Of a stretch of 37,441 nt of DNA, positions 1 through 7,743 are shown piece after piece (position 1 is the stretch's first letter; every line of letters begins with the position of its first letter). The notes under the pieces were generated by a model. That model worked only from the letters and a program-made list of their open reading frames with translations. It made no database searches and had not been told where the DNA came from. Both the position numbers and the translations under genes were made by a program. The stretch is from DATKSS01 sp049582065 (GTDB lineage Bacteria > Chloroflexota > Dormibacteria > Dormibacterales > Dormibacteraceae). Where the stretch lies: contig JBAUTF010000138.1 of the NCBI GenBank assembly GCA_049582065.1, forward strand, positions 1-37,441, written 5' to 3'.

Positions 1-271
1 GATCTCCAAGGTCCCGACCATCCTGCACACGCCTTTGATGTCGGGCACCAACGCGATCCACGGCATCATCTTGGTCGGCGCGATCGTGATCGCCGCGGGC
101 GCCCATACGCCCGTCACCATCGCGTTGGGCCTGGTCGCTGTGACACTCGCCACCACCAATGTGGTCGGCGGGTTTGTCGTGACCGACCGAATGCTCGAGA
201 TGTTCAAAGGCCGTCAGGCGGCGAAGCCGGTGCCCCCAGCATCGGCGCCCCAAACGCCCACTCCCAAATGA
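1..271 (+). CDS. pntAb: NAD(P) transhydrogenase alpha subunit, part 2 (membrane segment), 5'-truncated by the window edge
   Basis: This is the C-terminal part of the small membrane subunit of the proton-translocating NAD(P) transhydrogenase; the reading frame is open from base 2. It reads ISKVPTILHTPLMSGTNAIH near the edge, the conserved membrane-helix region of PntA part 2, followed by two more hydrophobic helices and a short Pro/Ala-rich cytosolic tail. The complex sits in the inner membrane and couples hydride transfer between NADH and NADP+ to proton flow. Its TGA stop overlaps the ATG of pntB (ATGA, 268-271), so the two are translationally coupled. Having a separate small membrane subunit implies the three-gene (alpha1, alpha2, beta) form, with alpha1 upstream of the window. 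Confidence 0.93.
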   Translation, partial: ISKVPTILHTPLMSGTNAIHGIILVGAIVIAAGAHTPVTIALGLVAVTLATTNVVGGFVVTDRMLEMFKGRQAAKPVPPASAPQTPTPK

Positions 272-1659
272 CGATCGCCATCGCACTCGCCTACCTCGCT
301 GCCGCCGTGCTGTTCATCCTGGGCCTGAAGCAGCTGAGCTCGCCCAAAGGCGCCCGCAACGGCAACTTCACCGCGGCGGCCGGGATGGTGATCGCGCTTC
401 TCGCGACGCTCCCGCTGCTGCACTTCACGACCGCCGGCGTGATCATCATCGGGATCGGCGTGGTCATCGGGGCTGCGGTTGGAAGCATCGGCGCCCGCAT
501 GGTGAAGATGACGGCGATCCCGCAGATGGTCGCGCTGTTCAACGGCGTGGGCGGCGGAGCCGCCGCCCTGGTGGCCGTGGCCGAGCTGCTGAGCTTCGGC
601 GCGCATCCGGCGTTCTCGGAGGCGTTCCCCAGCGTCTTCAGTATCGTCATCGGCTCGGTCTCCTTCGCCGGCAGCATGATCGCGTTCGCCAAGCTCCAGG
701 AGCTGATGACGGGCACCCCGATCACCTATCCCGGCCAGCAGGTGGTCAACGGATTGCTCGCCGCTGCGATCGTGGGATTCGCCATCGCGGTCCTGGTCAT
801 CGCATCGGTGCCCTTCTCGTTCATCGCGCTGATGCTGCTGGCGCTTGTGCTGGGCGTGGCGTTCGTCCTGCCGATCGGCGGAGCCGACATGCCGGTCGTG
901 ATCTCGCTGCTCAACGCTTTCACCGGGCTGGCGGTGGCCGCCAGCGGCTTCACGCTCAACAACTTCGCCCTGATCGTCGCGGGCACCCTCGTCGGAGCCT
1001 CCGGTAGCCTGCTGACCAAGCTCATGAGCGATGCGATGGGTCGCTCGCTCGCCAATGTGCTGTTTGGTGCGTTCGGACAGACCCACGCTGGCACGGCGGC
1101 CGCCGCCGCCGGTGGCGGACCCGCGCGCAGCGTCCGGTCGGCGTCCGCGGAAGACCTCGGCACGCTGCTCGCGTACTCGCAGCGGGTCATCATCGTGCCG
1201 GGCTATGGCCTGGCCGTCGCGCAAGCTCAGCACGCCGCGCGCGAGCTCGCCGACGTGCTCGAGAAGCGTGGCGTCGAGGTCACGTATGCCATCCATCCGG
1301 TCGCCGGCCGCATGCCCGGGCACATGAACGTGCTGCTCGCCGAGGCCAATGTGCCATACGAGCAGCTCAAGGAGATGGACGAGGTCAACGACGAGTTCAA
1401 GAACGCGGACGTGGCCTTGATCGTGGGCGCCAACGACGTCGTAAATCCATCCGCGCGCAACTCTCCCGGCAGCCCGATCTACGGCATGCCGATCCTCAAC
1501 GCCGACCAGGCCAAGAACATCATCTTCATGAAGCGCTCGATGCGTCCGGGATTCGCGGGCATCGACAACGACCTCATGTTCGGGCCGCACACGATGATGT
1601 TCTTCGGCGACGCCAAGGACTCTTTGACCAAGCTGGTCGCGGCCGTCAAGGCCGCCTGA
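268..1659 (+). CDS. pntB: NAD(P) transhydrogenase subunit beta
   Basis: This is the 463-aa beta subunit of the transhydrogenase, with the usual family length. Residues 1 to about 265 form a bundle of hydrophobic helices that make up the proton channel. After an Ala/Gly-rich linker (about 275-290), the NADP(H)-binding domain III follows, with the GYGLAVAQAQ nucleotide-binding loop, the AIHPVAGRMPGHMNVLLAEA region, VALIVGANDVVNP, and a C-terminal KRSM...GIDNDLMF stretch, all hallmarks of PntB. It starts at the ATG that overlaps the pntAb stop. The enzyme likely supplies NADPH for biosynthesis. No strong terminator follows directly; a gene-free region begins at 1660. Confidence 0.96.
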   Translation: MTIAIALAYLAAAVLFILGLKQLSSPKGARNGNFTAAAGMVIALLATLPLLHFTTAGVIIIGIGVVIGAAVGSIGARMVKMTAIPQMVALFNGVGGGAAALVAVAELLSFGAHPAFSEAFPSVFSIVIGSVSFAGSMIAFAKLQELMTGTPITYPGQQVVNGLLAAAIVGFAIAVLVIASVPFSFIALMLLALVLGVAFVLPIGGADMPVVISLLNAFTGLAVAASGFTLNNFALIVAGTLVGASGSLLTKLMSDAMGRSLANVLFGAFGQTHAGTAAAAAGGGPARSVRSASAEDLGTLLAYSQRVIIVPGYGLAVAQAQHAARELADVLEKRGVEVTYAIHPVAGRMPGHMNVLLAEANVPYEQLKEMDEVNDEFKNADVALIVGANDVVNPSARNSPGSPIYGMPILNADQAKNIIFMKRSMRPGFAGIDNDLMFGPHTMMFFGDAKDSLTKLVAAVKAA

Positions 1660-1759
1660 CCCCTTTTTAAACAGGAGCTCGGTGGAGCTTTAGACCGATT
1701 CATTCCCGCCGTCGCCCAGGCGCGTCACCGACCAGGCGGCCGAGGAGAGGAGGGGTTCC

Positions 1760-1867
1760 CGCAGGGGAGCAATCAGTGAGACCCATCCTCAACGCGCTTG
1801 GCGCGCGACGACCTGTCCTCCCCTGCGCAAAAAGACGACGAGCCTCCTGCCAAGCGGTAGGAGGCTC
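1760..1867. ncRNA. Candidate structured RNA or terminator region in the 1660-1978 gap
   Basis: The 319-nt gap between pntB and the next gene holds no convincing reading frame but has several inverted repeats. CGCAGGGGAG (1760-1769) pairs perfectly with CTCCCCTGCG (1818-1827) and encloses a small CGCG/CGCG hairpin. Just downstream, 1840-1851 and 1856-1867 form a 12-bp stem (one G-U pair) with the loop AAGC. On the minus strand the second hairpin is followed after 6-8 nt by a run of T (AAAAA on plus at 1829-1833), so it could terminate minus-strand transcripts; on plus there is no T tract. I do not recognise a known RNA family. It may be a small RNA, a pntB terminator, or both. Confidence 0.35.
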
Positions 1868-1965
1868 GCGCCGCGAAGAGGGTGTGGTGGCAGCAATCCT
1901 AAATCCGAGGCCCCCGTATGGTTAGTGGATGGCCCACAAAACCTGGCGGTATTGCTTGTGATCCC

Positions 1966-1971
1966 TACAAT
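1966..1971 (+). promoter_or_regulatory. -10-like box TACAAT in front of a probably leaderless gene
   Basis: TACAAT matches the bacterial -10 consensus at five of six positions and ends 7 nt before the ATG at 1979. Transcription would start at or next to the ATG, and no Shine-Dalgarno sequence is seen. A clear -35 box is not evident. Confidence 0.45.
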
Positions 1972-1978
1972 GCGGCCA

Positions 1979-2710
1979 ATGAGCGACCAGGCGGTTCTTC
2001 TGATCACGGTCGCCCTGCTGACCCTTTATGTCATCGGCGTGGGGGGCGCCACGGCGACCGCGATCACGATCAGGGAGGCCTGGCGCCGGCGCCAGCGCAG
2101 CAGCCCCCGCCCCGACCTCACGTCAGGAGAGGTGGTGCTCGATGCTCCGAGCCTGCCGGCTGCGGTTCGTGCTCTGCGGGTCGCCGGCTGGGTGGCTTTC
2201 CCCGTCGCGCTCGCGCTGGCCGTCTTCGCCGATCGTCGATATATTTGGGTGGCGCCGGTCGCCGTGATCGTGATGGTCGCCTTGAACGCCTATTACTTCA
2301 CCGCGATGCAGGGCCTCGGCGAGCGTCTGACGCTCTCCGAGGACGGGTTTCGACTCGGCGCGAGAGACGTTCGCTGGATCCATGTGACAGACCTGATCGG
2401 CGCGCACATGGGCGCGTTCCGCGGTATGCGGATGTCGGAAGCCGGCGAATGGCAGGATCCCAAGGTCGTGCCGAACGTAATCTTCTACCGGCTCAACCGA
2501 GCCCTGGTCCGCCCGCGCAAGTCGGTGCGTCAGCGGCTCGGCGGGCTTTCCTACTACGACGGCATGATCCGCAATGTTTTCGGGGTCACGACGGAGCAGC
2601 TGCTGCGCGGCATGCGCGACCGCCGGCACCTGGCGCTCGAGGCCGAAGGGCCGCCCATCCGCCGCCCACGACCGGACGAGGTCCGCCCGCTCAGGAATCC
2701 CGAAGCTTGA
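1979..2710 (+). CDS. Membrane protein of unknown function, possible PH-like cytosolic domain
   Basis: I chose the ATG at 1979 (MSDQAVLL) because it lies 7 nt after a TACAAT box and begins directly with a hydrophobic helix; the product is 243 aa. The first helix (about residues 5-27) is followed by a basic stretch, then two adjacent helices around residues 65-108. The rest is cytosolic and contains LTLSEDGFRL...RWIHVTDLIG, which resembles the beta-strand pattern of bacterial PH-like domains that follow membrane hairpins. The assignment is tentative. The 3' end overlaps the convergent oxidoreductase gene by 20 nt. No function can be assigned from its neighbours. Confidence 0.75.
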   Translation: MSDQAVLLITVALLTLYVIGVGGATATAITIREAWRRRQRSSPRPDLTSGEVVLDAPSLPAAVRALRVAGWVAFPVALALAVFADRRYIWVAPVAVIVMVALNAYYFTAMQGLGERLTLSEDGFRLGARDVRWIHVTDLIGAHMGAFRGMRMSEAGEWQDPKVVPNVIFYRLNRALVRPRKSVRQRLGGLSYYDGMIRNVFGVTTEQLLRGMRDRRHLALEAEGPPIRRPRPDEVRPLRNPEA

Positions 2711-3461
2711 GCATCCTCTCCACGGGCTTCGTGTCGAAGGGATAGGCGAGGCGCAGCACGAAGTGCTGCAAGCCGGCCTTCAACCATTCCGCCGCGACCT
2801 TGGGCGACAGCCGGCCGACATTGGCCGTGCGCTCGATTGTCTGTGGATCGCGCCCGACCCGACGGCACCATTCGTCGAGCACCGCCGATTTGACTGCGAA
2901 CTCCTCGGGGGAGCCGCCGCCGTTCCACATCTGGGCGTGTTCCGCGACCAGGCGGAGGACGACCTTCTCCCCGCCGCCGCCGATCAATATCGGCAGCGGC
3001 CCTGCCGGCCGTGGCTTGAGCGCCGCGATGCGCCGCTTGATGCGCGGCAGCGCGTCCTTGAGGAGCCGCACCCGATCCCGCGCCTCACCGAAGTCGTACC
3101 CGTATTCGTCATAGTCGCGCTGGAACCAGCCCGCCCCCAGCCCGAGCACGAGGCGTCCACCTGAAAGCTGGTCGACGGTTCCCGCCATATAGGCGAGGAG
3201 GTCGGGGTTCCGGTAGCCGGTGCACGTGACCATCGGTCCGATCTGCGGCGCCTTCGTGTCGATCGCGGCGGCGGCCAGCAGGGACCAGCACTCGAACTGG
3301 TTGCCTTCGGGATTCCCGTACAGGGGAAAGAAGTGATCCCAGAACCAGATGCTGTCGACCCCGAGCTCGTCCGCGCGGCGCCACGCGTCGCGCAGCTCTT
3401 CGATCGTGCACTGCTGCGGATGGATGGTCACGCCGACTTTGAACGGCCGATCGGTGGTCAT
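2691..3461 (-). CDS. Luciferase-like (LLM class) F420-dependent oxidoreductase
   Basis: The 256-aa product is a TIM-barrel protein of the bacterial luciferase-like superfamily. Typical features are the N-terminal KVGVTIHPQQ strand, the ADELGVDSIWFWDHF motif, TVDQLSGGRLVLGLGAGW (the cofactor-phosphate region seen in F420-dependent members), and PILIGGGGEKVVLRLVAEHA near residue 175. Such enzymes transfer hydride between coenzyme F420 (or FMN) and varied organic substrates; the substrate here is unknown. Length is a little short for the family (usually 280-330). It diverges from the GNAT gene with only 20 bp between the starts. On its own strand GATAAT (3476-3471) lies 9 nt upstream of the ATG. 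Confidence 0.88.
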   Translation of the reverse strand: MTTDRPFKVGVTIHPQQCTIEELRDAWRRADELGVDSIWFWDHFFPLYGNPEGNQFECWSLLAAAAIDTKAPQIGPMVTCTGYRNPDLLAYMAGTVDQLSGGRLVLGLGAGWFQRDYDEYGYDFGEARDRVRLLKDALPRIKRRIAALKPRPAGPLPILIGGGGEKVVLRLVAEHAQMWNGGGSPEEFAVKSAVLDEWCRRVGRDPQTIERTANVGRLSPKVAAEWLKAGLQHFVLRLAYPFDTKPVERMLKLRDS

Positions 3462-3468
3462 GTCTGTG

Positions 3469-3476
3469 AGATTATC
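3469..3476. promoter_or_regulatory. Overlapping divergent -10 boxes in a 20-bp intergenic gap
   Basis: The only spacer between two divergent genes (3462-3481) contains GATTAT on plus (3470-3475) and GATAAT on minus (3476-3471), which overlap almost completely. The plus box ends 6 nt before the ATG at 3482, the minus box 9 nt before the ATG at 3461. Both genes therefore appear to be driven from one bidirectional core promoter with little or no 5' UTR. -35 elements would have to lie inside the coding regions and are not obvious. Confidence 0.45.
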
Positions 3477-3481
3477 GGGCG

Positions 3482-4540
3482 ATGTCGAGCGAGCTAAGAG
3501 CAGTCCCGGTCGACTTCATGACCGCGACCCCTGATTTCTGGAAGCGCTATCACGAATACCGCCGGGCCCGGCAGAACGACGAGCGCCCGGATGACCCGGT
3601 GCGCCCCGACGAGCTGGAAGAGCAACGGCTGAAGCGCGCCAACCCGTTCGAGTTCGAATACCGGTACGAGGTTTCGCGGGACGGGGTCATCGTCAGCATG
3701 TTCGGCGGCTCGACAGTCAAGCCGGGGAACCCCGAGTACGAGAGCAACAAGCATCTGTTCTGGACTGACTTCTATGTGCGTCACAACGAGCGCCGCCGAG
3801 GCATCGGATCCTCATGGCTTCCGCTCATCGTCGAGCTGATGGACCGCCACGGCTGCACTGTCGTCGGCATGAGCGCGGAGGACGAACCGGGCTATGCCTT
3901 TCTGAGATGGGCGGGTGCCGAGGCGAAGTTCAGCGGCGCCGAAAACCGGCTCAGGATCGCTGACGTGGACTGGGCCATGCTCGAGCGCTGGGTCAGAGAA
4001 GGGCAGACGCGCTCACCACGCACCAAGCTGGAGATCCACGATGGGCTCCTGCCCGAATCCATGTGGGCCGAATTCGCGCCCCAGCTCTCGACGATGCTCA
4101 ACACCATCCCGTGGGAGGGTCTCGAACACGGCGACATCATCGTCACGCCTGACCAAATGAAGTATTACAACGAGCGGTTGGAGGCGGGCCGGGAGACCCC
4201 ACATACCGTGCTGACCCGCGAACCCGACGGGACGATGTCATCCGTGACTGATGTCACCTGGGCGCCATACCGGAGAACGATCATCCACCAGCAGTTCACC
4301 GGCGTGCTGCCGAGCGCGCGTGGGCGCGGGCTGGGCAAATGGATCAAAGCGGCGATGCTCCTGCACCTCCGCGAGCTTTATCCCGACATCCAGTGGGTGT
4401 CGACCGCCAACGCCGGCTCCAACGCGCCGATGCTTGCCATCAACAAGAAGATCGGCTTCAGGCAATACCGGGCGGGCAAGGAATACCAGATGACGCGCGA
4501 CCAGGTGGCCGCGCGGATCCGAAGCCTGAAGCCGGCCTAA
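3482..4540 (+). CDS. GNAT family N-acetyltransferase with two GNAT domains
   Basis: The product is 352 aa, about twice a single GNAT fold. The N-terminal half (to about residue 165) carries YVRHNERRRGIGSSWLPLIV, the acetyl-CoA pyrophosphate loop (R-x-x-G-I-G) of GNAT motif A. The C-terminal half carries LPSARGRGLGKWIKAAML (R-G-R-G-L-G) followed by the ANAGSNAPMLAINKKIGFRQ motif B region. Tandem GNAT proteins of this layout are common in actinobacteria and include mycothiol synthase, but substrate-specific residues cannot be judged here. It acetylates a small molecule or antibiotic-like amine; the exact substrate is unknown. The 3' end overlaps the convergent membrane protein gene by 4 nt. Confidence 0.88.
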   Translation: MSSELRAVPVDFMTATPDFWKRYHEYRRARQNDERPDDPVRPDELEEQRLKRANPFEFEYRYEVSRDGVIVSMFGGSTVKPGNPEYESNKHLFWTDFYVRHNERRRGIGSSWLPLIVELMDRHGCTVVGMSAEDEPGYAFLRWAGAEAKFSGAENRLRIADVDWAMLERWVREGQTRSPRTKLEIHDGLLPESMWAEFAPQLSTMLNTIPWEGLEHGDIIVTPDQMKYYNERLEAGRETPHTVLTREPDGTMSSVTDVTWAPYRRTIIHQQFTGVLPSARGRGLGKWIKAAMLLHLRELYPDIQWVSTANAGSNAPMLAINKKIGFRQYRAGKEYQMTRDQVAARIRSLKPA

Positions 4541-5436
4541 GCGCGCCTGCTGCGCTGCACGCTGCGCGCAAGCAGGATGATCCCGATCACGATCAACAGC
4601 AGCGGCAAGGCGGCTCTGCCAAACCAGCCGTAATCCGTGTTGCTGATGCCGAGGATCGATTCGAAGATCACGAACCCGATCATGAAGATCACCGCCCCGA
4701 CGAACATGAGCGCGCGGCCGCGTCTAAGCGACACCATGTCGCGGTCGCGCAGGGCCTGCAGGTACATGCCAAGCCCGAGCCCTCCGGGCACGATCAGCGC
4801 CCAGGCAAAGGCCCAGCTCGGCCAGTCGCCCGTGCTGCTCTGGTAAGCGAGGACGAGGCCCAGCATCGTGATCATTCCCCCTGGGATCGACGCGCCGGCG
4901 CCGACGCTGACGAACCCGACCACCAGCAGCGTGAGGCCCGGGATGATCACGAAGAGCGGCCAGCCGTACTGCGTCAGGTCGATGCCGAACATGACCACGC
5001 CGAGCGCGAAGAGGCCCACCACGACGAGCACGATCCCCAGTGCCATGCTGGACCCAGCGCTGCGGCGCTGGGCCGGGTGCGAGACGGGGAAGGGCGGGGC
5101 AGGCGCGGCCGTGGCCGTGGCCAATGCCGGTTCTGCTACAGCGGTCGAGATGGCTCCCGCGAAGGCCGGCTCGGCCGGCTCGGCGGCTGTGGGATCGGGC
5201 GCGATCGGCTCCGACACCACTGCGGGCAGCTCGCTGGAGGTGGGTTCCGATTCCGAGGTGGGCGCCGGCTCGTCCGGCCTGGACGCGAATATGTCGGGGC
5301 TGCCCGACAGGATGTCGGGGCTCACGTGCGCCATGTCGTCTTTGGGCGCTGCGTCGTCTGTCTCTTCGCCGACCGGCGGCTGCTCCGGGCTGCTGGATGC
5401 CTTGCCTGGCGTGGCGCGCTTTCGCTTGCTCATCAC
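4537..5436 (-). CDS. Polytopic membrane protein with a Pro/Ala/Ser-rich N-terminal tail
   Basis: This is a 299-aa protein starting MM; the second ATG (5433) is equally possible. The first about 125 residues are low-complexity and rich in Pro, Ala, Ser and Glu, with a basic start (KRKRATPGKASS), and contain two imperfect SPDI repeats. From about residue 130 there are roughly six hydrophobic helices. GWPLFVIIPGLTLLVVGF and LPLLLIVIGIILLARS resemble the repeated W-P-L...I-x-I-G-L helices of LiaI/LiaF- and DUF5668-type membrane proteins; this is a pattern resemblance only. The gene lies 42 nt downstream of thiD on the same strand and may be co-transcribed with it, though nothing ties it to thiamine. 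Function unknown. Confidence 0.8.
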   Translation of the reverse strand: MMSKRKRATPGKASSSPEQPPVGEETDDAAPKDDMAHVSPDILSGSPDIFASRPDEPAPTSESEPTSSELPAVVSEPIAPDPTAAEPAEPAFAGAISTAVAEPALATATAAPAPPFPVSHPAQRRSAGSSMALGIVLVVVGLFALGVVMFGIDLTQYGWPLFVIIPGLTLLVVGFVSVGAGASIPGGMITMLGLVLAYQSSTGDWPSWAFAWALIVPGGLGLGMYLQALRDRDMVSLRRGRALMFVGAVIFMIGFVIFESILGISNTDYGWFGRAALPLLLIVIGIILLARSVQRSRRA

Positions 5437-5478
5437 GTTAGAGCTTAACGGTCGACCCGGGAAGAACCGACGCTTGAC

Positions 5479-6267
5479 TCAGCGGCGCCCGAACATCGGG
5501 TTCACGGGCCCGTGCCCGCGGCCGATCTCAAGCGCATTGGCGATCGCACCCTGGATGAACACCTTCGCCTCTTTGGCCGCCGCCAGCGGATCGAGACCCT
5601 TGGCCAGGCCCGCGGCGATCGCGGCCGAGAAGACGCATCCGCTGCCATGGGTGTTGGCCGTGGGAATACGCTCGCCCTCGAGCTCGGCGAGCCGGAGCCC
5701 GTCCCAGAACACGTCGGTCACGTCGGTCTCGGCATGACCGCCCTTGACGATAGCTGCGCGAGCGCCCATCGCAACCAGGTCGCGCGCCGCCTGCCGCCGC
5801 TCCTCAAGGCTGCGCACGGGCCGCCCGAGGAGCACCTCGACCTCGGGCAGGTTCGGGGTGATGACAGCGGCCAGAGGCAGCAGGCGCTTGCGCAGGGCTT
5901 CGACGGCGTCCTCGCGCAGCAGCCTCGCGCCACCCTTGGCCACCATGACCGGGTCGACCACGAGGCGCTCGATGCCGTGTCTCGCGACAGCCTCGGTGAC
6001 CGCCTCGATGATGGCGGAGCTCGAAAGCATGCCGGTCTTGGCCGCCTGCACGCCTATGTCCTCGATCACCGCTTCGATCTGCGCGACGACAAGGCCCACC
6101 GGCAGCTCGAGGATGTCGCTGACCCCGAGCGTGTTCTGGGCGGTGATCGCCGTGATGGCGGAGGTGCCGTGGACCCCGAGCGCCGCGAATGTCTTGAGGT
6201 CGGCCTGGATCCCGGCGCCTCCCCCGGAGTCGGAGCCCGCGATCGTGAGCGCGACCGGAAGCTTCAT
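5479..6267 (-). CDS. thiD: Hydroxymethylpyrimidine/phosphomethylpyrimidine kinase
   Basis: The 262-aa product is ThiD, a cytosolic ribokinase-fold enzyme. It phosphorylates 4-amino-5-hydroxymethyl-2-methylpyrimidine (HMP) and then HMP-P to HMP-PP for thiamine synthesis or salvage. Diagnostic motifs are ALTIAGSDSGGGAGIQADLK at the N terminus (substrate-binding and Gly-rich), VVDPVMVAKGG, VITPNLPEVEVLLGR, IVKGGH, and NTHGSGCVFSAAIAAGLA, the anion hole with the catalytic Asp position replaced by the usual ThiD Cys arrangement (GSGC). The ATG overlaps the stop of the upstream permease gene (ATGA, 6267-6264), so expression is coupled to the riboswitch-controlled permease. The length is normal. Confidence 0.95.
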   Translation of the reverse strand: MKLPVALTIAGSDSGGGAGIQADLKTFAALGVHGTSAITAITAQNTLGVSDILELPVGLVVAQIEAVIEDIGVQAAKTGMLSSSAIIEAVTEAVARHGIERLVVDPVMVAKGGARLLREDAVEALRKRLLPLAAVITPNLPEVEVLLGRPVRSLEERRQAARDLVAMGARAAIVKGGHAETDVTDVFWDGLRLAELEGERIPTANTHGSGCVFSAAIAAGLAKGLDPLAAAKEAKVFIQGAIANALEIGRGHGPVNPMFGRR

Positions 6268-7640
6268 TCGATCTCCGACCGCCTCGCGCCCCAGTAGACG
6301 GCTGCCGCGACGCCTACGCTCACCAGTCCGCTCAGATCGGCTCCGTGCAAGCCTGCGATCAGCCCCTGGTTGAAGAAGCTTTGAGTCGGGACCAGGTTGC
6401 TGAAGAGGTTCGTGTAGTTGACGAACACCAGGCTGACCGCGGTGCCCGAGATCCAGGCCGCGAGGGCGAGAGTAGGCCGCGGCCGGGTCTCGAACACGAA
6501 GAAGCTCAAGAGGACGACCGCAGCCCAGGCCGGGGCCCACAGGTACGTGAGGATCAGGAAATCCTCGTATGCGACGTGGAAATCGCTGAACAGCACCGCG
6601 TAGGAGGCGAGGACGGTGCCCAGCAGCCCGCAGCCGAGTGCGGTCTGCCAGCGTTCGAGCCTGATTCCCATCGCCAGCGAGACCAGGCCGGCCGTGTACA
6701 CGTCGAGGTAGTTGGCCCATATCTCACCGGCGACGATGAAGATGAAAAAGGGGACCGCGACCCACCCGGGAGCGTGGGCGCTGATCACGGCCAGCACCCC
6801 CTGGCCGGCGGCGAGCCGGGAGTCGATCGTCGGCAGCAGGAGGCCAAACAGACCGAGCAGGATCATCGGAAGGGCCACGCCCGCGACGGGCCAAAGGGTC
6901 ACCGATCGCCTCGAGCTTGAGGCCGGAAGGTAGCGCGAGTAATCGCTCGCGAACGGGTACCAGGAAGCGACGAGCGCGAAGCAGGTCATGAACCCCAGCA
7001 CGAACGCGCCGGCGTAATCGGCGCCGGCGGTCGCCGGTCCCTGGCTCCAGTGAAACTGCGGGGCCAGGAAGATGAAGAGCGCCACCGAGAGGACGGCGAA
7101 CGTCACCGAGCCATATGTCTCCAGGACCTTGATGGTCTGGTGGCCGAGGATTGCCACCACGACGCTGACGGCCGCGATGAGCATCACCAGGGCGAAAGTG
7201 ATCACGCGATTGCCGCCGCCGAGCAGCTGCGCGCCGGCCTGCGCCGCGATGACGCAGTCGACGGCGAACCAACCGATGGCCAGGAAGAGCGTGAGCGCGG
7301 CGCCGAGGTACGAGCCGCGCCGGCCGAAGATTCCGCGCGTGTAGACGATCTGTGGCCGGCCTGAGGCCGGCCCGGTGTTGCTGAGCAGGCCGAGGATCAT
7401 CGCCGCCGCGACCGTGCCCAAAGCCGTGGCGAGAAGGCCGTCCCAGACTCCCAACCCGTAGTAGGTGGTGAGCAGGCTCGCGGTGAACAGGCTCGTGTAG
7501 TTCGCGAATGCTCCGCCCCATAGGAACGCGAGCTCGCGCGGCGCGCCGTGACGTCCGTCGGCCGGGATCGCATCGATCCCATGGCTTTCGACCCTGCCGA
7601 AGGAGTCGGCCTCGAGCGGTCGGGCGGCGATGTCGCTCAT
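6264..7640 (-). CDS. cytX: NCS1 family permease, putative hydroxymethylpyrimidine transporter (CytX-like)
   Basis: This is a 458-aa membrane protein with about 12 helices of the purine-cytosine permease (NCS1) family. Recognisable parts are AFLWGGAFANYTSLFTASLL near the first helix, NTGPASGRPQIVYTRGIFGRRGSYLG, YPFASDYSRYLP, GEIWANYLDVYTAGL and FVNYTNLFSNLVPTQ. Neighbours decide the substrate: it sits under a TPP riboswitch and is coupled to thiD, the arrangement known for CytX, which imports the HMP moiety of thiamine. The Shine-Dalgarno GGAGGGA (7654-7648) lies 7 nt before the ATG and is the 3' end of the aptamer. Together with ThiD it would import and phosphorylate HMP. The symbol rests on context. 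Confidence 0.87.
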   Translation of the reverse strand: MSDIAARPLEADSFGRVESHGIDAIPADGRHGAPRELAFLWGGAFANYTSLFTASLLTTYYGLGVWDGLLATALGTVAAAMILGLLSNTGPASGRPQIVYTRGIFGRRGSYLGAALTLFLAIGWFAVDCVIAAQAGAQLLGGGNRVITFALVMLIAAVSVVVAILGHQTIKVLETYGSVTFAVLSVALFIFLAPQFHWSQGPATAGADYAGAFVLGFMTCFALVASWYPFASDYSRYLPASSSRRSVTLWPVAGVALPMILLGLFGLLLPTIDSRLAAGQGVLAVISAHAPGWVAVPFFIFIVAGEIWANYLDVYTAGLVSLAMGIRLERWQTALGCGLLGTVLASYAVLFSDFHVAYEDFLILTYLWAPAWAAVVLLSFFVFETRPRPTLALAAWISGTAVSLVFVNYTNLFSNLVPTQSFFNQGLIAGLHGADLSGLVSVGVAAAVYWGARRSEIE

Positions 7641-7647
7641 CGAATTC

Positions 7648-7733
7648 TCCCTCCGCTGGCATTACCCAGTTCAGGTTCATGCGGTCGGCGCGAGTGGCGC
7701 CCTCTCAGCCCGTTTTACCGAGCTCCCGTCAGG
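7648..7733 (-). promoter_or_regulatory. TPP riboswitch (THI element) controlling cytX-thiD
   Basis: Read on the minus strand, the region shows the TPP aptamer consensus. CTGAGA is at 7708-7703. A P3 stem GCTCG/CGGGC closes a GTAAAA loop. A P3a hairpin GGCGC-CACTC-GCGCC follows. Then come ATGAACCTGAACTGGGTAAT and GCCAGCGGAGGGA, the P4/P5 and J2-4 core that binds the pyrophosphate. The 3' end of the aptamer is itself the Shine-Dalgarno of cytX, so ligand binding should block translation initiation. It begins about 10 nt after the stop of the upstream lipase gene. A TACTAT hexamer (7743-7738) could be a -10 box; no good -35 is seen. Confidence 0.96.
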
Positions 7734-7743
7734 TCGATAGTAG

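Noticed and set aside
214..1590. Long open frame on the minus strand across pntB (458 aa)
   Set aside because: It is antisense to the clearly recognised pntB, with Arg/His/Asp-rich composition typical of reverse-frame translation of GC-rich genes and no motif.
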